Shown here: positions 1 to 13,554 of the stretch, piece by piece | Layout: every line of letters begins with the position of its first letter | Numbering within the stretch: position 1 is the first letter of the stretch | Assembly (NCBI RefSeq): GCF_029867415.1 | Contig: NC_081182.1 | Coordinates: forward strand, 15,312,497-15,376,496 | Origin: Vicia villosa | Lineage: Eukaryota > Streptophyta > Magnoliopsida > Fabales > Fabaceae | Length of the DNA stretch: 64,000 nucleotides | Direction of reading: 5' to 3' | Position numbers and translations under genes: made by a program | The notes under the pieces: model-generated | Databases searched by the model: none | The model's input: only the letters and a program-made list of their open reading frames with translations | What the model was told of the DNA's origin: nothing

Positions 1-826
1 CAAACCCCCCTTTCTTGTGTTTTTCTTTCCCTTCATTTTTAGGCTACCTAAAGAAAGATTGTGGAGATTTGGGAAAATTCCTAAAATATCGGTATCGTTT
101 TAACACCCTAAGTCTCCTAATTATGGAAATTGATCTGAATACTTGTTGTGTCATGGCCTTAAAGTCTCACTCTAAAAAAGTCCTTAAGTACTTTATCTTA
201 GTAGTCAACACCATCTTAAGCATGTTTTACATAGGGAAGTTGATGAATATAAGTGAATGATCCTAATTTTAAACAAAATAATTGAAAATAGAGAATGCAC
301 CTTTGAAGTTAGGTAGCCCTCACTCAGTTACTTAACCCAATAATTGTAAAAGCTGCAGAATAAAAATAATCCATTATTGGTTGGTTCAGAGGTTTCTGAT
401 GTTGAACTTGGTAGGGCGGATTACGATCCGATCCCTCGCAGTTAAAATTGGGTAAACAAAGGGATACACCACTTATGTATCAAAAACCCAAGCAAAGGAT
501 CATAATCACTAATTAGTCACTTTACTATGAGTATGTACGGATAAAAAGCTTAATGTGATTGCGCCTAAATGAAAAAGGACATAAAAACGGGACGAAAATA
601 TGCCTAAGCACAATAACATGATACAAATTGGTTTGTATAGGAAGTAGACTTATGACCTCAAAAGCGAAATGTGTTGTTATAATATCCTTAGTTTTTAAGT
701 TAGTGCCTATCGACACAACCAAGATCAATAAAAAATTCTATAGCTTGGAATTGTTATCTGAACAACGTTGTTTTTCTTACTATATTTTTGCTTGAGGACA
801 AGCAAAGGTTCTAGTGTGAGAGAGTT
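1..826 (+). mobile_element. 3' internal end of Ogre/Athila-like Ty3-gypsy element
   Basis: No coding domain is readable here. The stretch ends with CTTGAGGACAAGCAAAGG (791-808) and a purine-rich run directly before TGATAAC. A 'gaggacaagcaa' phrase close to the 3' LTR is a familiar hallmark of Athila/Ogre-type gypsy elements. I read this as the non-coding tail between pol and the 3' LTR. The rest of the element lies left of the window. Assignment rests on this signature and on the LTR that follows. Confidence 0.5.
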
Positions 827-2444
827 TGATAACACCGAAACACATCACATATTTGACTCTATTTGCACATGTTTTATCGTTGTTTCATTATTATTCCTAG
901 TATTATGTTGGCGTTTTGTCTGTTTTGCAGGTAATTGACCATATGAGAGGCTTACGCAAAAAAGCGAAGCAAATTGGATGGAAAATGAAAGAAAATGATT
1001 AATTTGCACTCAAGGCGTTCGTAATGGATCTTTCTATGGAGAAAGCCAAATGTCAAGCGATGTGTTCCACCAACTAACGATCAGGAAGACTGGGTCTTCC
1101 CCATTTTGTGAGCATGGCGTTCGCCATAGGGGGTGACGTTCGCCACCCTTTGATTTTTCGGAACATTGGGAAAGTGGACTTGGGCTTGATATCCACTTTC
1201 CTCACTCTCTCCTATATTTTCTCACACGTTATCAACAACGACCCAACCCTACTCTGGGGTTCCTATGCATTATAAATAGGAGTTTCTGTTCAATTTTTCG
1301 ATCATCCAGACTTAACACAACTTAGGCATATATTCAGATTTAAAAAGGCAAAGTTTATTGTATTTTTATTGTTGTCGAGTTTGAAGCACCTTTATTTTGA
1401 AGCAATTTATTTGTGCCATTTATATTCCGCAGAAGTTTATTTCCCGCATTTACATTCAGCCAAAGTTTATTTCCATTGTACCAGATTTAAGCCTCCGTTT
1501 GAAGCAGGTTATTATTTAATTTGGCTTTATTTGTATTCTGTCTATTTTACTTTATTCACACGTTTATTTTACCGTACTTTCTTATTTTTTGCTCAGTATT
1601 TTTAATGCCATCTTCCAAACAAAAGCTTCTTCTTTTACTGTAATCATATCCAGCTAAACTATTAGTGCTAGAATGTGAGGACCTTCAATTCGATGGTGCT
1701 TTGTTCGTTATTTCTTAGGATTGATACTATGGGCTATTTTGGTTTTTATACAATTTTTCTGAATTTAATTTGATTGGCTATTACGAAAGTAAGGCCGTGA
1801 ATACATCGGATAAGATCGAAAGCCTTCTGATACTTGAGATTAAAATTGATTTGTTTTTGGTTAATAAATACCACAAAAGCACTTTGTTAATTAATTAGGA
1901 AAGTTTGATATTTCTCGAGAACGATTTTAAAACTATTTGCGAACGTGTTTATAGGTTTAGGATCTGGTTATCCGAGCGAAAGCCAGAAACCCTTTTAAGG
2001 TAAACATTCAAATCAAAACTTTTCAACTGAGTAAAAGATCTAATTTCTTAAAAAAGGATTTACTACTTTAATGCAAACGCAACTTGGGAATGTGATAACC
2101 CTGGTAAAGATTAGAGAGTAAAATCCAATTCTGAATACGCGTGAGCGACAGTTCTTGTTCAATTAATTCTTTTTCAAAGTAGAAAATATTTCCCAGTAAG
2201 TAATCCTATTTAGAAATAATAAGAGTACTGTTGATCAATGAGAATCACATTCTAGCATTATCATTCTGAATTTACTCAAAGTTTATTACTTTATGTTGTT
2301 CTGCTTATTACAAACCTTCTAACGATCGCCTTAGATAAATATTGTAACAATAGTAATGATAAATTGAATGTTTGGTCTGTGAATTCGACAATATTTTATA
2401 TTACTCTGATACATTCCGTATATAATTGCGGATAAGCACGATCA
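827..2444 (+). mobile_element. 3' LTR of Ogre/Athila-like retrotransposon
   Basis: The LTR starts TGATAACACCG and ends AAGCACGATCA, about 1.62 kb. A TATA box (TATAAATA, about 1271-1278) lies some 445 bp in. Two features resemble the solo LTR at 44237-46142: the opening phrase with CACATATTTGACT, and a block alternating 'cgttcgcca' phrases (1108-1145). The end phrase 'gaattcgacaatatttta' also recalls the end of that solo LTR. Boundaries are inferred from TG/CA ends because the partner LTR is outside the window. Confidence 0.6.
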
Positions 2445-3110
2445 GAAACACCAAAGTGATGCAGCAAACTCGTCTTCTTTGAAGGGTTACCTTTGTTGCA
2501 TCAAAGTTTACGAAATATAATTTAACTCCATCAAGTCTTAGAAAATGGCTATGTTATAGGTTAGTCTTCACAATATATAATATAGCTTTTTTCATAGTTC
2601 AATATTTTATGTTTCCAAATCTATTTAACTTAAGATGAGTGAATGTATAACCTAAGAAGTGAAGTTTTATTGATATGTGTAATATAGCTTCTTCCATGCT
2701 ATTTACAGGATAATATGACCTAAGAAATAAACTTAAGATGAGTATAATAGCTTTAGAAGTTAACTTAATATGTGTAAATGTATAGCCTAAGAAGTGAACT
2801 ATTATGTATCATATTTTATGTTTCAATAGCTTCTTTCACGCTGTTTGTAGAATAATATGACATGTATAACTTAAGATGAGTGAACTTTCTGATGGTTTAT
2901 GGATTATAGAAGTGCATGGATTATAGAAGTGAACTTTATGTATCTGTTATAATTATAATGTCATGTTAATGCATTTTGACTTGTAGAGAAGGTGAATGAA
3001 GAATAAATACAAATAGTTTGTGTTGCTATGAAGAAAAAAATACAAGTAGACGATGAAGCAGAAGTGAAAGTTGAAAACATATGTGAAAGACCCAGAATGA
3101 CATCCATTCA
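2445..3110. repeat. Degenerate ~140-bp tandem repeats, otherwise non-coding
   Basis: Phrases recur in the same order at roughly 140-bp spacing: ACTTAAGATGAGT near 2629, 2730 and 2871; CCTAAGAAGTGAA near 2652 and 2787; and ATAGCTTCTT(C/T)C(A/C)TGCT-type blocks near 2685 and 2826, each followed by GGATAATATGAC-like text. No open reading frame of note is present. Origin unknown. Confidence 0.55.
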
Positions 3111-3179
3111 AATTTAGCACAAGTTTGCAACTTTCACTTCAGCTAAATATTTTTATATGCTAAATATTTTTGAATTTTT

Positions 3180-3751
3180 AAAAAAAAAAATCACTTTTTT
3201 TAATTTTATTTAAATTAAATCATATTGAATTCACTTAATATAAATAATAAAGTTGTTTCAATTTTAAATATAATATAAAATAATTCACAAAGTCCATATA
3301 AAAAATATACAAAAAATTAATAATTAGCATAATAATTTTATTATGAAAAAAATTATATTATGAAATTTTATTATGAAATTAGATTCAAATAATGAATACA
3401 CATTTTTTTTATTAAAAAATTACATTTTTTCTTAAGAAATAATAAAAATAATGTATTATAATAAATATTAATAAAAATCACGTAATTTAAATTAATTTTT
3501 CTTAAAAATACGCGATTTTTAATATTTATTTGTAGGAATGTTATTTTTTTATTAAATAATGGTTTATCTCAATTTTAAACAAATGAAAATTTTGATAATA
3601 AAGAAAAATTATATTCTATTAACTTATTTTTATTTTTATTTTCAAATTATGCATTTTTTAATATTTATAAATAATAAACGTTATATTTAAATAAAAAAAT
3701 ATTTTTTCTGACCTTCAAACAAATATTATTTTTCTTTAAATAAACTTGTAT

Positions 3752-3834
<83 letters not shown>

Positions 3835-4170
3835 TTTATATACACTATAAAAAAAATTATATTTTTAAATAGCGCGTTAAAAATACAATAACTATATAAA
3901 CAATAAATATAAAAACAAGCAAGGATTAATGATTAACCCAAAAATATTATATAAAGTGAACAATGAAATTGATAAACTTTTGTAATCATTTTTAAACATT
4001 TTAAAAAATATTATATATTTTTTATTTTTACATCTTTATATGCTCATTATTTAATTTTTTTATGCACATTTGAGCATTATTTTTTATTCTATTTAAAATT
4101 GAAACAATTTTATTATTTACTTTAATTAGTTGAATATGATTTTTTTAAAGAAAATAAAAATGTGAATTTT
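3180..4170. repeat. AT-rich fold-back region centred on (AT)n
   Basis: The left part carries AAATCATATTGAATTCACTT and GTTTCAATTTTAAAT; the right part carries ATTTAAAATTGAAAC and AGTTGAATATGATTT, that is, imperfect reverse complements in mirrored order. An (AT)n tract at about 3753-3833 sits between the arms. This could be an old MITE or fold-back element. No coding potential is visible. Confidence 0.45.
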
Positions 4171-4487
4171 GTTTTAAAATAAGAATATGTTATTTTTTTT
4201 ATAAAGATTAATCTTGATTGTTTAGAAATATTTAGAATCACGTATTTTTTATAAAAATAAAATTTATTTATGTATTAGAAAAAGTTGTTGAGATTTATTT
4301 AATTTTATAAGAATGAACTATGATTTGATAAGATAAAAATTATTTATTATCAAAAGTAGAAAAAACTATTTTAAGTAAGAATCATGAGTCACTAATTAGT
4401 TGTTTCTAACCATTAGATCAAAATAGTATCAAAGGTTATAAATGAGTGTAACTATAAGTGTAACATATTGGTGTAATTTGATCCCTC

Positions 4488-5494
<1,007 letters not shown>

Positions 5495-5499
5495 ATATA

Positions 5500-5690
5500 T
5501 ATACACATTTACATCACGTAAAACACCTTATGCCTTACTCTTTTTCAACAATCCAGCTTGACTCTGACGGTTTACATCATTTCTCCATCATTTTGTATTA
5601 CAGACCCCGAGTATTTAAACCGTGTGACTTGAGGGATAATATAGTCTCCAACATTCACCTATAGTTATAAACGCTTCTTCTTTTGTTGAA
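5500..5690 (-). mobile_element. LINE 3'-end fragment
   Basis: The phrases TTTAAACCGTGTGACTTG and ATAGTCTCCAAC..TTCACCTATAG match text directly beside the LINE reverse-transcriptase relic at 16697-17845 (TTTAAATCATGTGACTTG and ATGGTCTCCAAC near 16620-16660). I infer a second, 5'-truncated copy of the same LINE family. No coding part is retained. Confidence 0.4.
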
Positions 5691-5701
5691 CATATGTTCA
5701 G

Positions 5702-5980
5702 TGTTAGAACAAGATTGAAAATCTATGTTCAGAATCTAATTTTGATGATAACAAGCATATATTTTGTTAGTAATAATTTTATTACTAATGGCTTCATTGA
5801 GTGTGCAGAAACAAGTGTCAAAGTCCTTTACAACATATACAGTAACTCAATCAGAAAGTATGTCAGAAGCTTCAAAGGAAATGAACAAAAAAATCAGGAA
5901 CAAGAAGCCTTGCAAACTCAGAAGATCACGCATGTAAAAGATCAGAAGTTCTAAAGTTACAAGTTCTAGAGTTACAACGT
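5702..5980 (+). mobile_element. SIRE/Maximus-like copia LTR fragment, plus orientation
   Basis: Starts TGTTAGAACAAG and contains TTTTGATGATAACA, the same phrases that open the minus-oriented LTR beginning at 7094. It stops where that second LTR begins, so the two LTRs lie in opposite orientation. One probably inserted into the other. Confidence 0.5.
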
Positions 5981-7094
5981 AGTGATAAATGAAGGAGTGA
6001 AAAACACTTAGAAAGGGGGGAGGATTGAATAATGGTTGTTTCTAAAAAAACTGCAGATAAAAATAATCACACAGTTATTTTTATCCTGGTTCGTTGTTAA
6101 TCAAACTACCTCCAGTCCACCCCCTACAGAGTGATTTACCTCAACTGAGGATTTAATCCACTAATCAACCTTGATTACAATGGTATTCCACTTAGACAAC
6201 TTCTAAGTCTTCTAGAGTATACAGATCACAACTTGATCACTCTAGGAATTCCCTTTTACAAAATTAGTAAACAATATTACAAGAGTTTAATATGCTTCTA
6301 AATAAGCTATAATCACCAAGTGATTTTTCTCTCAAGATTAAGTTCTAACACTCACTAAGATATTACAAGATTTGTGAGGTTGGAGATGAAGTTTGCTTCT
6401 TTGTTCGTGAGAAAGATCAGAGTTAGATGATGAGAATATGTAAAGAATGAACGTGGGCTTTCTAACGTTTCTCCTTGCTGACTTCTTCCTTTTATAGGCA
6501 TGAGAATATGACCGTTGAATAGTACTGCATTAAATGTTTTGCGTGTACAGTACAACATTGCATTTAAAGTTTCACTCTTTTGTCAACAACCTCGAGCCTT
6601 GCATTAACTGTTACTTCTGACTTTGCCTTTTGTAGCTTCTAACGTTCCTTTTATCAGTCAGACATATTTGACGTTGTAGCTTTTTCATCTTGTACTTGCT
6701 TCTGGACTCAGACTATTAGAAAGACGTTTGAATATCAAAGTCTTCAGCATTAGTACAAATGTAACTTCAGTCATCAGACTTTGGAAGTTCTTTGTAGCGT
6801 GATACCATCAGATCTTCATAGCCTTGCTTCTGATTGCCTTCTTCTGATGCCTTCTAGATCATGTTCTGATTTCCTCAAGACCATCTTATGATGTCTTCCA
6901 GACCATGTTCTAATGAAGCCATCCAGATCTTCTGGGTCAGAGCTTCTAAATGATGATTTAGTGCATACTCTTTTAGGCTTTTCCTAAAATGGAAAACGTG
7001 AATAATTAGAGTACCACATTGTCTTATACAAAATTCATATATAATGTTATCATCAAAACTAGAAATATTGATCAGAACATTTCATGTTCTAATA
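5981..7094 (-). mobile_element. SIRE/Maximus-like copia 3' LTR, minus orientation
   Basis: Read on the minus strand, the LTR opens TATTAGAACATGAAATG (TG changed to TA) and has TTTTGATGATAACA. It closes with CTTTCTAAGTGTTTTTCACT and CTTCATTTATCA. About 1.1 kb. The interior is a low-complexity mixture of 'cttctgat' and 'cttcagac' phrases usual for these legume LTRs. A purine tract adjoins at 7095-7113. The 5' LTR is not in the window. Confidence 0.6.
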
Positions 7095-7113
7095 ATCTCC
7101 CCCCTTTTTATGA
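7095..7113 (-). promoter_or_regulatory. Polypurine tract of SIRE-like element
   Basis: On the minus strand this reads TAAAAAGGGGGGAGAT directly before the LTR start. It is the primer site for plus-strand DNA synthesis in reverse transcription. Confidence 0.6.
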
Positions 7114-7839
7114 TGACAAAAACATACAGAATAAATATGAATTTGTATCCAGAATAACAGATGAAAAAGACAATACACAGATATAGCATAAAAGCATATT
7201 AATCAGAGTGTGTGAATATGTCTCCCCCTGAGATTAACAATCCCCCCTGAAATTAATACTAGAAGAATTTATAAATGAAAGACTTCCCTGAGTATTTTCC
7301 ATTTTAGAAGAGACTTTCACATTGAGCTTTATCTTCAGATGATTCAGAGCTTTCTTTCAGAGCTTCCATTGGACAGCTTCAAAGCTTTGAATTTTTCTTT
7401 AAAACACTTAGCTTATCAGAGAATCAAGGTAGATTGCTTCAGATCTTTGCAATTTCTTGTATCAGAGCATTAAACTTTGTTTGCTTCAAATCTTTGGAAG
7501 ATTTTTCTCAAGATACGTTTCTCCCCTTTTTGAACTTTTTCAGATTATCACATTCCTGCAAAACTATCAGAGACAAAACCTTGCAATTTTTGTTAGGAAT
7601 GTTGAGACTTAAGCCTAACAACTGATATAATAAATCAATTCAAATAGTACGTTTCTCCCCCTTTTTGTCATAACATCAAAAAGCATATATAACAGATTCA
7701 GATGAAAGACACACAAAAGATGAAGGAAGAAATTTCATTGATAAAATAGAGTGTTTACAATCAGATGCAATGGACAATCGAAAACAGATGCAAGAACAAA
7801 AGAAAACTATAAAAAAGACTCAAGACACAGACTAAGACT

Positions 7840-10190
7840 GGGTAAGCTTATAGGCTAAGGCTGCTAGCAGATTCTTGATCTCAGCAGTGTCTTCTTCTTG
7901 CTTCTTGGAAGATTCTTCAGATCTCTGCATCAAAGTCTTGAACTCTTAGTTTGTATCTTCTTGCTGAGCCAAACGATTGAAGACAACTTATTGGTTCTTC
8001 TGAAGTTCCTTCAGAGTGTTCCACACTTTAAAAGTAGAGGAACCAACAACAAAAGGAGAAGCAGGAGGGGCTTGAACCAGTGGTTGAGCAACTAGGTTAG
8101 AGTCAAACCATTCGAACAAACTTTCCATATCACTAGTCAGAACAGCGAACTCCTTAGCCTTGGGAGCAAAAGGAAATTGTTGTGGCTTCCAGACAACCAT
8201 GGGCAGAGGATTATCCAAATCCATATCATCATCCTCTAGCTCCATCTCATCAACTTCAGATGCAGTAGCACCAGAAGATTCAGCCTGCAGAGTGTTCCAA
8301 TTCTTGATTTCCTGCAGAGTCTTCCAATGATCATAGTCTAGAGCTAGACCAGCTGGACCAGGAGCTTCAGATACACAGATATTCTGAAGATTCAGAACAT
8401 CATCCTGCAGATTTTTGGTGAACACCTCCCAGAGCTTTCCAACAGCCACATGATCTAACTTGTGATCATGGGCAGCCTTCAGAATCCCCAACCTACTCTG
8501 TACCCTGTAATTAAAAATCTGAAAACAAGTATCAACAGAGGGTTGGGTTGAAGAGGATCGAATGATGGTTATTGTCTCTTGGGGGTTTGAGATGAGATAG
8601 GGTTCAGATGGTCTATCAAGAAGAAGATAAGGGATGGTTGAGAGAGGTGATGAGGTTTCTTCTTGATCAGAGTCAACAATAACTATTGTTGGATCAGAAG
8701 AAGGTGCTTGGTTGCGAGGGTGATGAAGGAGAGAGGATTCAGAGGATGAAGATTCAGAGAAATTACAGAAAACAGGAATGTCAACTGTTGGTGGAGGGTC
8801 AGATATTGGTGAGATTGGTTGAGGGATAAAGGATGTTGGTTGAGGTTGGGGAGCAGAGGATTGAGGTTGAGAAGTGGAGAAGATGTTTTCAGAGGGTATG
8901 TTTGGAAAGATAATAGTGAGAGGTGGAGAGTTCAGAATTTGTGGTTCAGAATGAATGGGTCGTTTTCCTTTTGAGGTGGTGGATGAAGAGGGAGTTTCAG
9001 AAGATGGTTGATTTTGGTGAGGGGAAGTTCTGGTACAGAATCAGATTCAATAATAGAATCATCAACACTATCTATATCATCTATCAACTTCTTAAATTCT
9101 GCAGATGATTTAGGGATTTTGAGAGAGAGATAGAGAGGGTCTGATGTTGATACATTTTCAAAAATATTAACAGAAGGAGGTACAGAGCTAGATATAGAGA
9201 TACCTGAACTTTTCTTCTTCTTCTTCTTCTTCAGAGGCTTTGAAGGACCATCTCCAGTAGACTTTCTCTTCTTCTTCTCCTCCTTCTTCTTCTTCTTCTT
9301 CTTCTTCTTCTCCTTCTCCTTTAAGGCATCCAGAGAAGGGAGATTTCTGCCATGTAGCCACGCTGGATCAAATTCTGAGCCATCTTTAAGGCAAGACTCC
9401 ATATAGAAGAGGACAGAGTCTGGATGTTCTTCCTTGAAGAACAGCTGGAAGTCATCTATAGGATTTCTTCTAGACAGAATATCACTGACCACTGTTGGAG
9501 GAGAAAGGACCTTTTCAATCAGCTTCATTTTCCTCAGACTATGGGCATTAAGAGTACTCCCACAAACAGCTGTCAGATCTTGAGCAGCGCCAGCTTCTTT
9601 CAGAGCATCTATCAGACCACTCTCATCAGACCACTCTCTGTCAGAATGTCTGATATCAGCCTTCCCATAGGAATGGTGTTCCTCTTGACCTTGGGGTATT
9701 TGATTCTTTCTGCCTCTCTTGAATCCTTCACATGGTTCCACAAATGATGGAACAGAATATGAGGTAAATCAATCCTTATTCCCTTCCCAATGCAGTACAG
9801 AAGGAACTGCTGGTCTTGATTTATGTAGGTTGCAGACACAGATGCTTTTCTGTGGTTGATTGATCCCAGAATGATCTTTGCCCAAACTCTTTATGGAGGC
9901 TTCAGATCCTTGGTGTTTGGTGATCCTTTACCAGCTGTAAAGATTTTTGGGTAAACTGCTTCCCAGTCAGTTCTTCCAGGAATAGCGCAAGTTACTCTAC
10001 CCAATCCTTGGAGATTCATTAACTTCCTTATAAGATTCTCAGTAATAGAAATCTCTTTTCCTATAGTGGATTAACTGTTTGTCTGGATTCAAAGTATGGT
10101 GGTGGTCTTCAATACCTCTTTTATTAAAATCTGATATGTTGATAGATGAATATTTGGCTGGTTTGAACTCTAGTTTGACAATAGTATGGC
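7840..10190 (-). pseudogene. Retroelement ORF with 'putative plant transposon protein' domain (decayed)
   Basis: Minus-strand open pieces are 9839-9612, 9741-8932 and 8491-7988, in different frames. The N-terminal part reads ILGSINHRKA.., INQDQQFLLY, IGKGIRIDLPHILF, IPMGRLISDILTESGL. This matches the plant-specific domain annotated in legumes as putative plant transposon protein (PF20167). Next come a lysine/glutamate tract and an acidic C-terminal part (DEMELEDDDMDLDN). Frame breaks near 9610 and between 8930 and 8500 make it a relic. It lies upstream of the minus LTR, so it belongs to that element or to a non-autonomous derivative. Enzymatic function is unknown; no reverse transcriptase is present. 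Confidence 0.55.
9212..9315. repeat. (CTT)n-rich stretch encoding a poly-lysine tract
   Basis: Two CTT/CTC-rich blocks encode, on the minus strand, long Lys runs separated by a short Ser/Pro/Gly spacer within the retroelement ORF. Slippage here could explain part of the frame variability. Confidence 0.8.
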
Positions 10191-12170
10191 GGTTCTCGAG
10201 TAGTTGTAGTTTTGTTTTTGAATGACCAATTCCTTTTGAAGTTTCCTTTTTTTGTCGTGCATCTTATATCTTTTTTATCACGTTTCTACGTACTTATTGT
10301 GCTTTGTAATTTTTTATTGTAACTTTATTTTCTTTATTTATTAATATATTTTATATCTCATTCAGAAAATGTTCATACATAATTATTAATTAGGGTTGGC
10401 TCAATGGTCAAACCTAAGTTTTATGTTTCAAAATTATAAATAAAAAATAAGATTAAAAAAATTTAATTTAGTTATAAATTATTAAATTATTAACACTTAT
10501 TTATTAACTTAGTAAAGGAATGCCTCAAATTATTTAGGTTTTGGGATCAAAATTTGATTAAACCCTTAATGCTGTATTAATTCCTACTTGATTTTCTGTA
10601 TAAAGAAAAATAAAAAGTATCATAAGTGTAATGGCAAATCAATTTTAGTCCCAAAAGATTGAAAGAATTCACCTTCTTCAATCATATGATATTTAGCTTT
10701 AACATAAGATATCAATCAATTTGGTATTGTATAGCTACTTTACCTACCAAACATTGAAAAAGCAAACCTTTAAGAATGGAAATACTGGACCCTCCAAGTC
10801 ACTACATTGCTAGTGCTCCTTCTAGTTTAAGTAATCAAGTGGATGGTATCGAATCTATAGATCATTCTGGAATCATATATTAATCCATAATAAAACTCAG
10901 AAAACTATATGTCATTATCACATGAAATAGTTCAAAGATTTTTATATCATGCAAGTACAGTGCATGTATTAGTTTACTATAACCAAACTTTATTTAATGA
11001 GTAACTTAACATAATAGCCAATAGAATTTGTGCATGCATGTATCAATTGTTGTATGAGGCAAAAAGTAGCATCCTCCTCCATTATTGTTGTTGATGGACC
11101 ATGGAACTTTTTGAGGGTTGACAAAAAAGGGAAGAAGAAAGCAATTAAGCAAAGAAAGTGTGTGTTGTGTGGCATATACATTTTTCTTAGAGAGTAAGAA
11201 ATGGAATGCAAATCTTTGTGGTTTCTATGTTGACCAACTGTCATGCACTCTCCAATAGCCTACTGCCAGATTACTATAATATTATATTCTTTTTATATTC
11301 AAAAAATTTCATTTGAGATGATGAAAAGAACTTATTTTATTTATTTATTTATTCATTTATGCATGATAAACCAAATGATGTTAAAGTATTTTTATTTAAT
11401 AATTTAATGTACTGGATATTATATGGATGACAGAAAGGCAAACAGATTTTGGAACCTAAAAAAGCAAATAAAATTTTAGATGTCATGTTGAGTGGTATGA
11501 GTAAGAATATGAAATGAAATTTAAAGGTAATGGATGATATGGAATTAAACGAGTTCAAATAAATTGAGTAGTTTTTTTTTATGGGGAATAAACTTATTTT
11601 ATTTTACCATTCATCTAAATACTTTATTGTGTATGTTATATATTTTTTTCTAAAGATGAAAAAAATATTATAGGTTCTATTTTATATGTGAGGTATTTTT
11701 CTTTTTTTGTAATTGTCTCAAGCACAAGGCAATTGGGTTCATAATCGACGCAGACAAGATCATGTGCTACGCGCATCCATGAAGTCTAAATAAGATTTAA
11801 GAATTTTTATGTCATTTTTACAAGCAGATGAAGGTCATGTGAGAAGTCGCAATAAAATTTAAATATTTTTTTTTAGTAATTTTAAAAGAAATTTTGTTTT
11901 TTTTTTTTAAAAAAAGTTAGAGAGACAAGAGAAATTTTAAAGTGACATAATTCTAAATATTGGATGATCTTTAGTTGTGATTTAAGATTACAGACACACT
12001 TTTAAATATTTTAGGATGAAATAATTCATGTATTGAGAATAAAAGATACTGAGTCACAAATAAATAGATATTAGAAAGTTATCTTATAAATTAACTAATT
12101 TTTTAAACTTATTAGTAATATTTTGGTGAGACTCTTAATTAGTAGCGGATCACATAACTGCTCTCTTCTT
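10191..12170. other. Non-coding stretch with no recognisable feature
   Basis: AT-rich sequence without a convincing gene, LTR or hairpin. The short frames at 10990-11244 and 11349-11558 on the minus strand have no recognisable domain and I do not call them. Confidence 0.5.
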
Positions 12171-13030
12171 ATAGTAGATCAATTTGAATCGAGCAGGATA
12201 AACAATTTATGAAATAATTCTTGTTTATTTGTTTATTTCATACTCTTAGTTGATAGGTTGATTATTGTTTGAGTTTGTTTAATATGGTTGTCATTGTTTT
12301 TTTCTCACACATCATATTTTTTGTGTGCTTAATCTTTTATTTCGTAACAAGTGACGTTCATTGTGGAGAAATGAGTCAAGTTTACAACAAAAAGTTTGGT
12401 TTTTAGACGAGATATCACGAAGTGTTTTGGCACAACAATTATTGAATTGTGGAAAGTGAAGTGCATATAATTTTGATTCAACAAAAGTGCATAAAAATGT
12501 TAAAGGTGAGACATTGATGCCAACAAGAATGACATAAGTAGAGAAGATCGAGAGGAAGGAAAAGTCTAGGAGTTCCATAATCTTATATTTAAGATAATAT
12601 TGATATTATCGAAATTCGAAAGGGAGAATATATGGGTAAAAATTAAATCATTATATATGATCAAGTCATTGACTCATAGATAATATCTAAAACAACTATA
12701 TTTATTTGGAATGGTGGAGAAAAAAAATCTATTTTAGAGCAATTGATGGAATTTCACAAAATTATTGACGTCTTTTAAAATAATAAAGTGAAACTTGATG
12801 ATAAGGATAACACTCCATTGTTAAATTCATTACCCATATTCTTTAATCATTTCAAAGATGATTTTTTTATGGTAAGGAATGCCTTACCACCTTGAAGGAG
12901 GTCCAATTGACTAATAGTACCAAAAAATTATCATAAATGAAAGAGTAGTAAAAATTTAAAAAAACTCAAATTTTATGGAGGACGACTACCGTTTTTTCCA
13001 ATCGGTCTTTGTTGCCAACTCAATTAGATC
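12171..13030 (+). pseudogene. Copia gag relic with upstream LTR-end-like sequence
   Basis: Plus-strand translations in shifting frames give HKIIDV..NNKVKLDDKDN, then LPIFFNHFKDDFF and LKEVQLTN. This is the order of the copia gag (UBN2) domain, including its 'hFkD-hhygke' region. Many stops interrupt it. The preceding AGTAGATCAATTTGAATCGA resembles AGTAGATCAATTTGATCGAA at 16263, which lies in a probable LTR, so an LTR end may sit just upstream of gag. No pol follows. Confidence 0.55.
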
Positions 13031-13300
13031 AAATAAATATCAACAATAAATATAAGAAAAACAAAAAAAAAAAAATATATTTAAAATAGGAGGAGAGAGT
13101 AGGCATAATTTTCAAATAAAATAAGAAAAAGAAAAAGCATTATTTAAAAAGAAAAAGAAAATACATTATTTAAACTAAAAAGCAAGAAAAAAAAAAGAAA
13201 AAAATAGAATACCAAGAAAAAGTAAAAGGAACTAGATTCGCGGTGTCTCAAAATAATTTATTTTACAAACACTTATTTTTCTCATGCTTTCTTTCACATC

Positions 13301-13307
13301 TATAAAT
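13301..13307 (+). promoter_or_regulatory. TATA box candidate for the 13555 gene
   Basis: TATAAAT lies about 250 bp before the start codon, with a C/A-rich leader downstream. Position is reasonable but untested. Confidence 0.4.
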
Positions 13308-13554
13308 TATACCAAAACATCACCACTCATTTCCGAAAAATATAACCAAACCTCAAACAACATACATTCTATTCTCTCTTCTCACATTCATATTCACACT
13401 TCAAACAATTTCCATGCTTCTGATCCCAAACACCATTGCAGTTTCTCTAGATTCTGCTTTCATATACATTGTTCACGAGCACAAATTCTCAGTCCCTTTT
13501 ATCTAAAACCACAACATAGTAAAACAAAAAAACAGAACAGCTTCTGTTTGAAAA

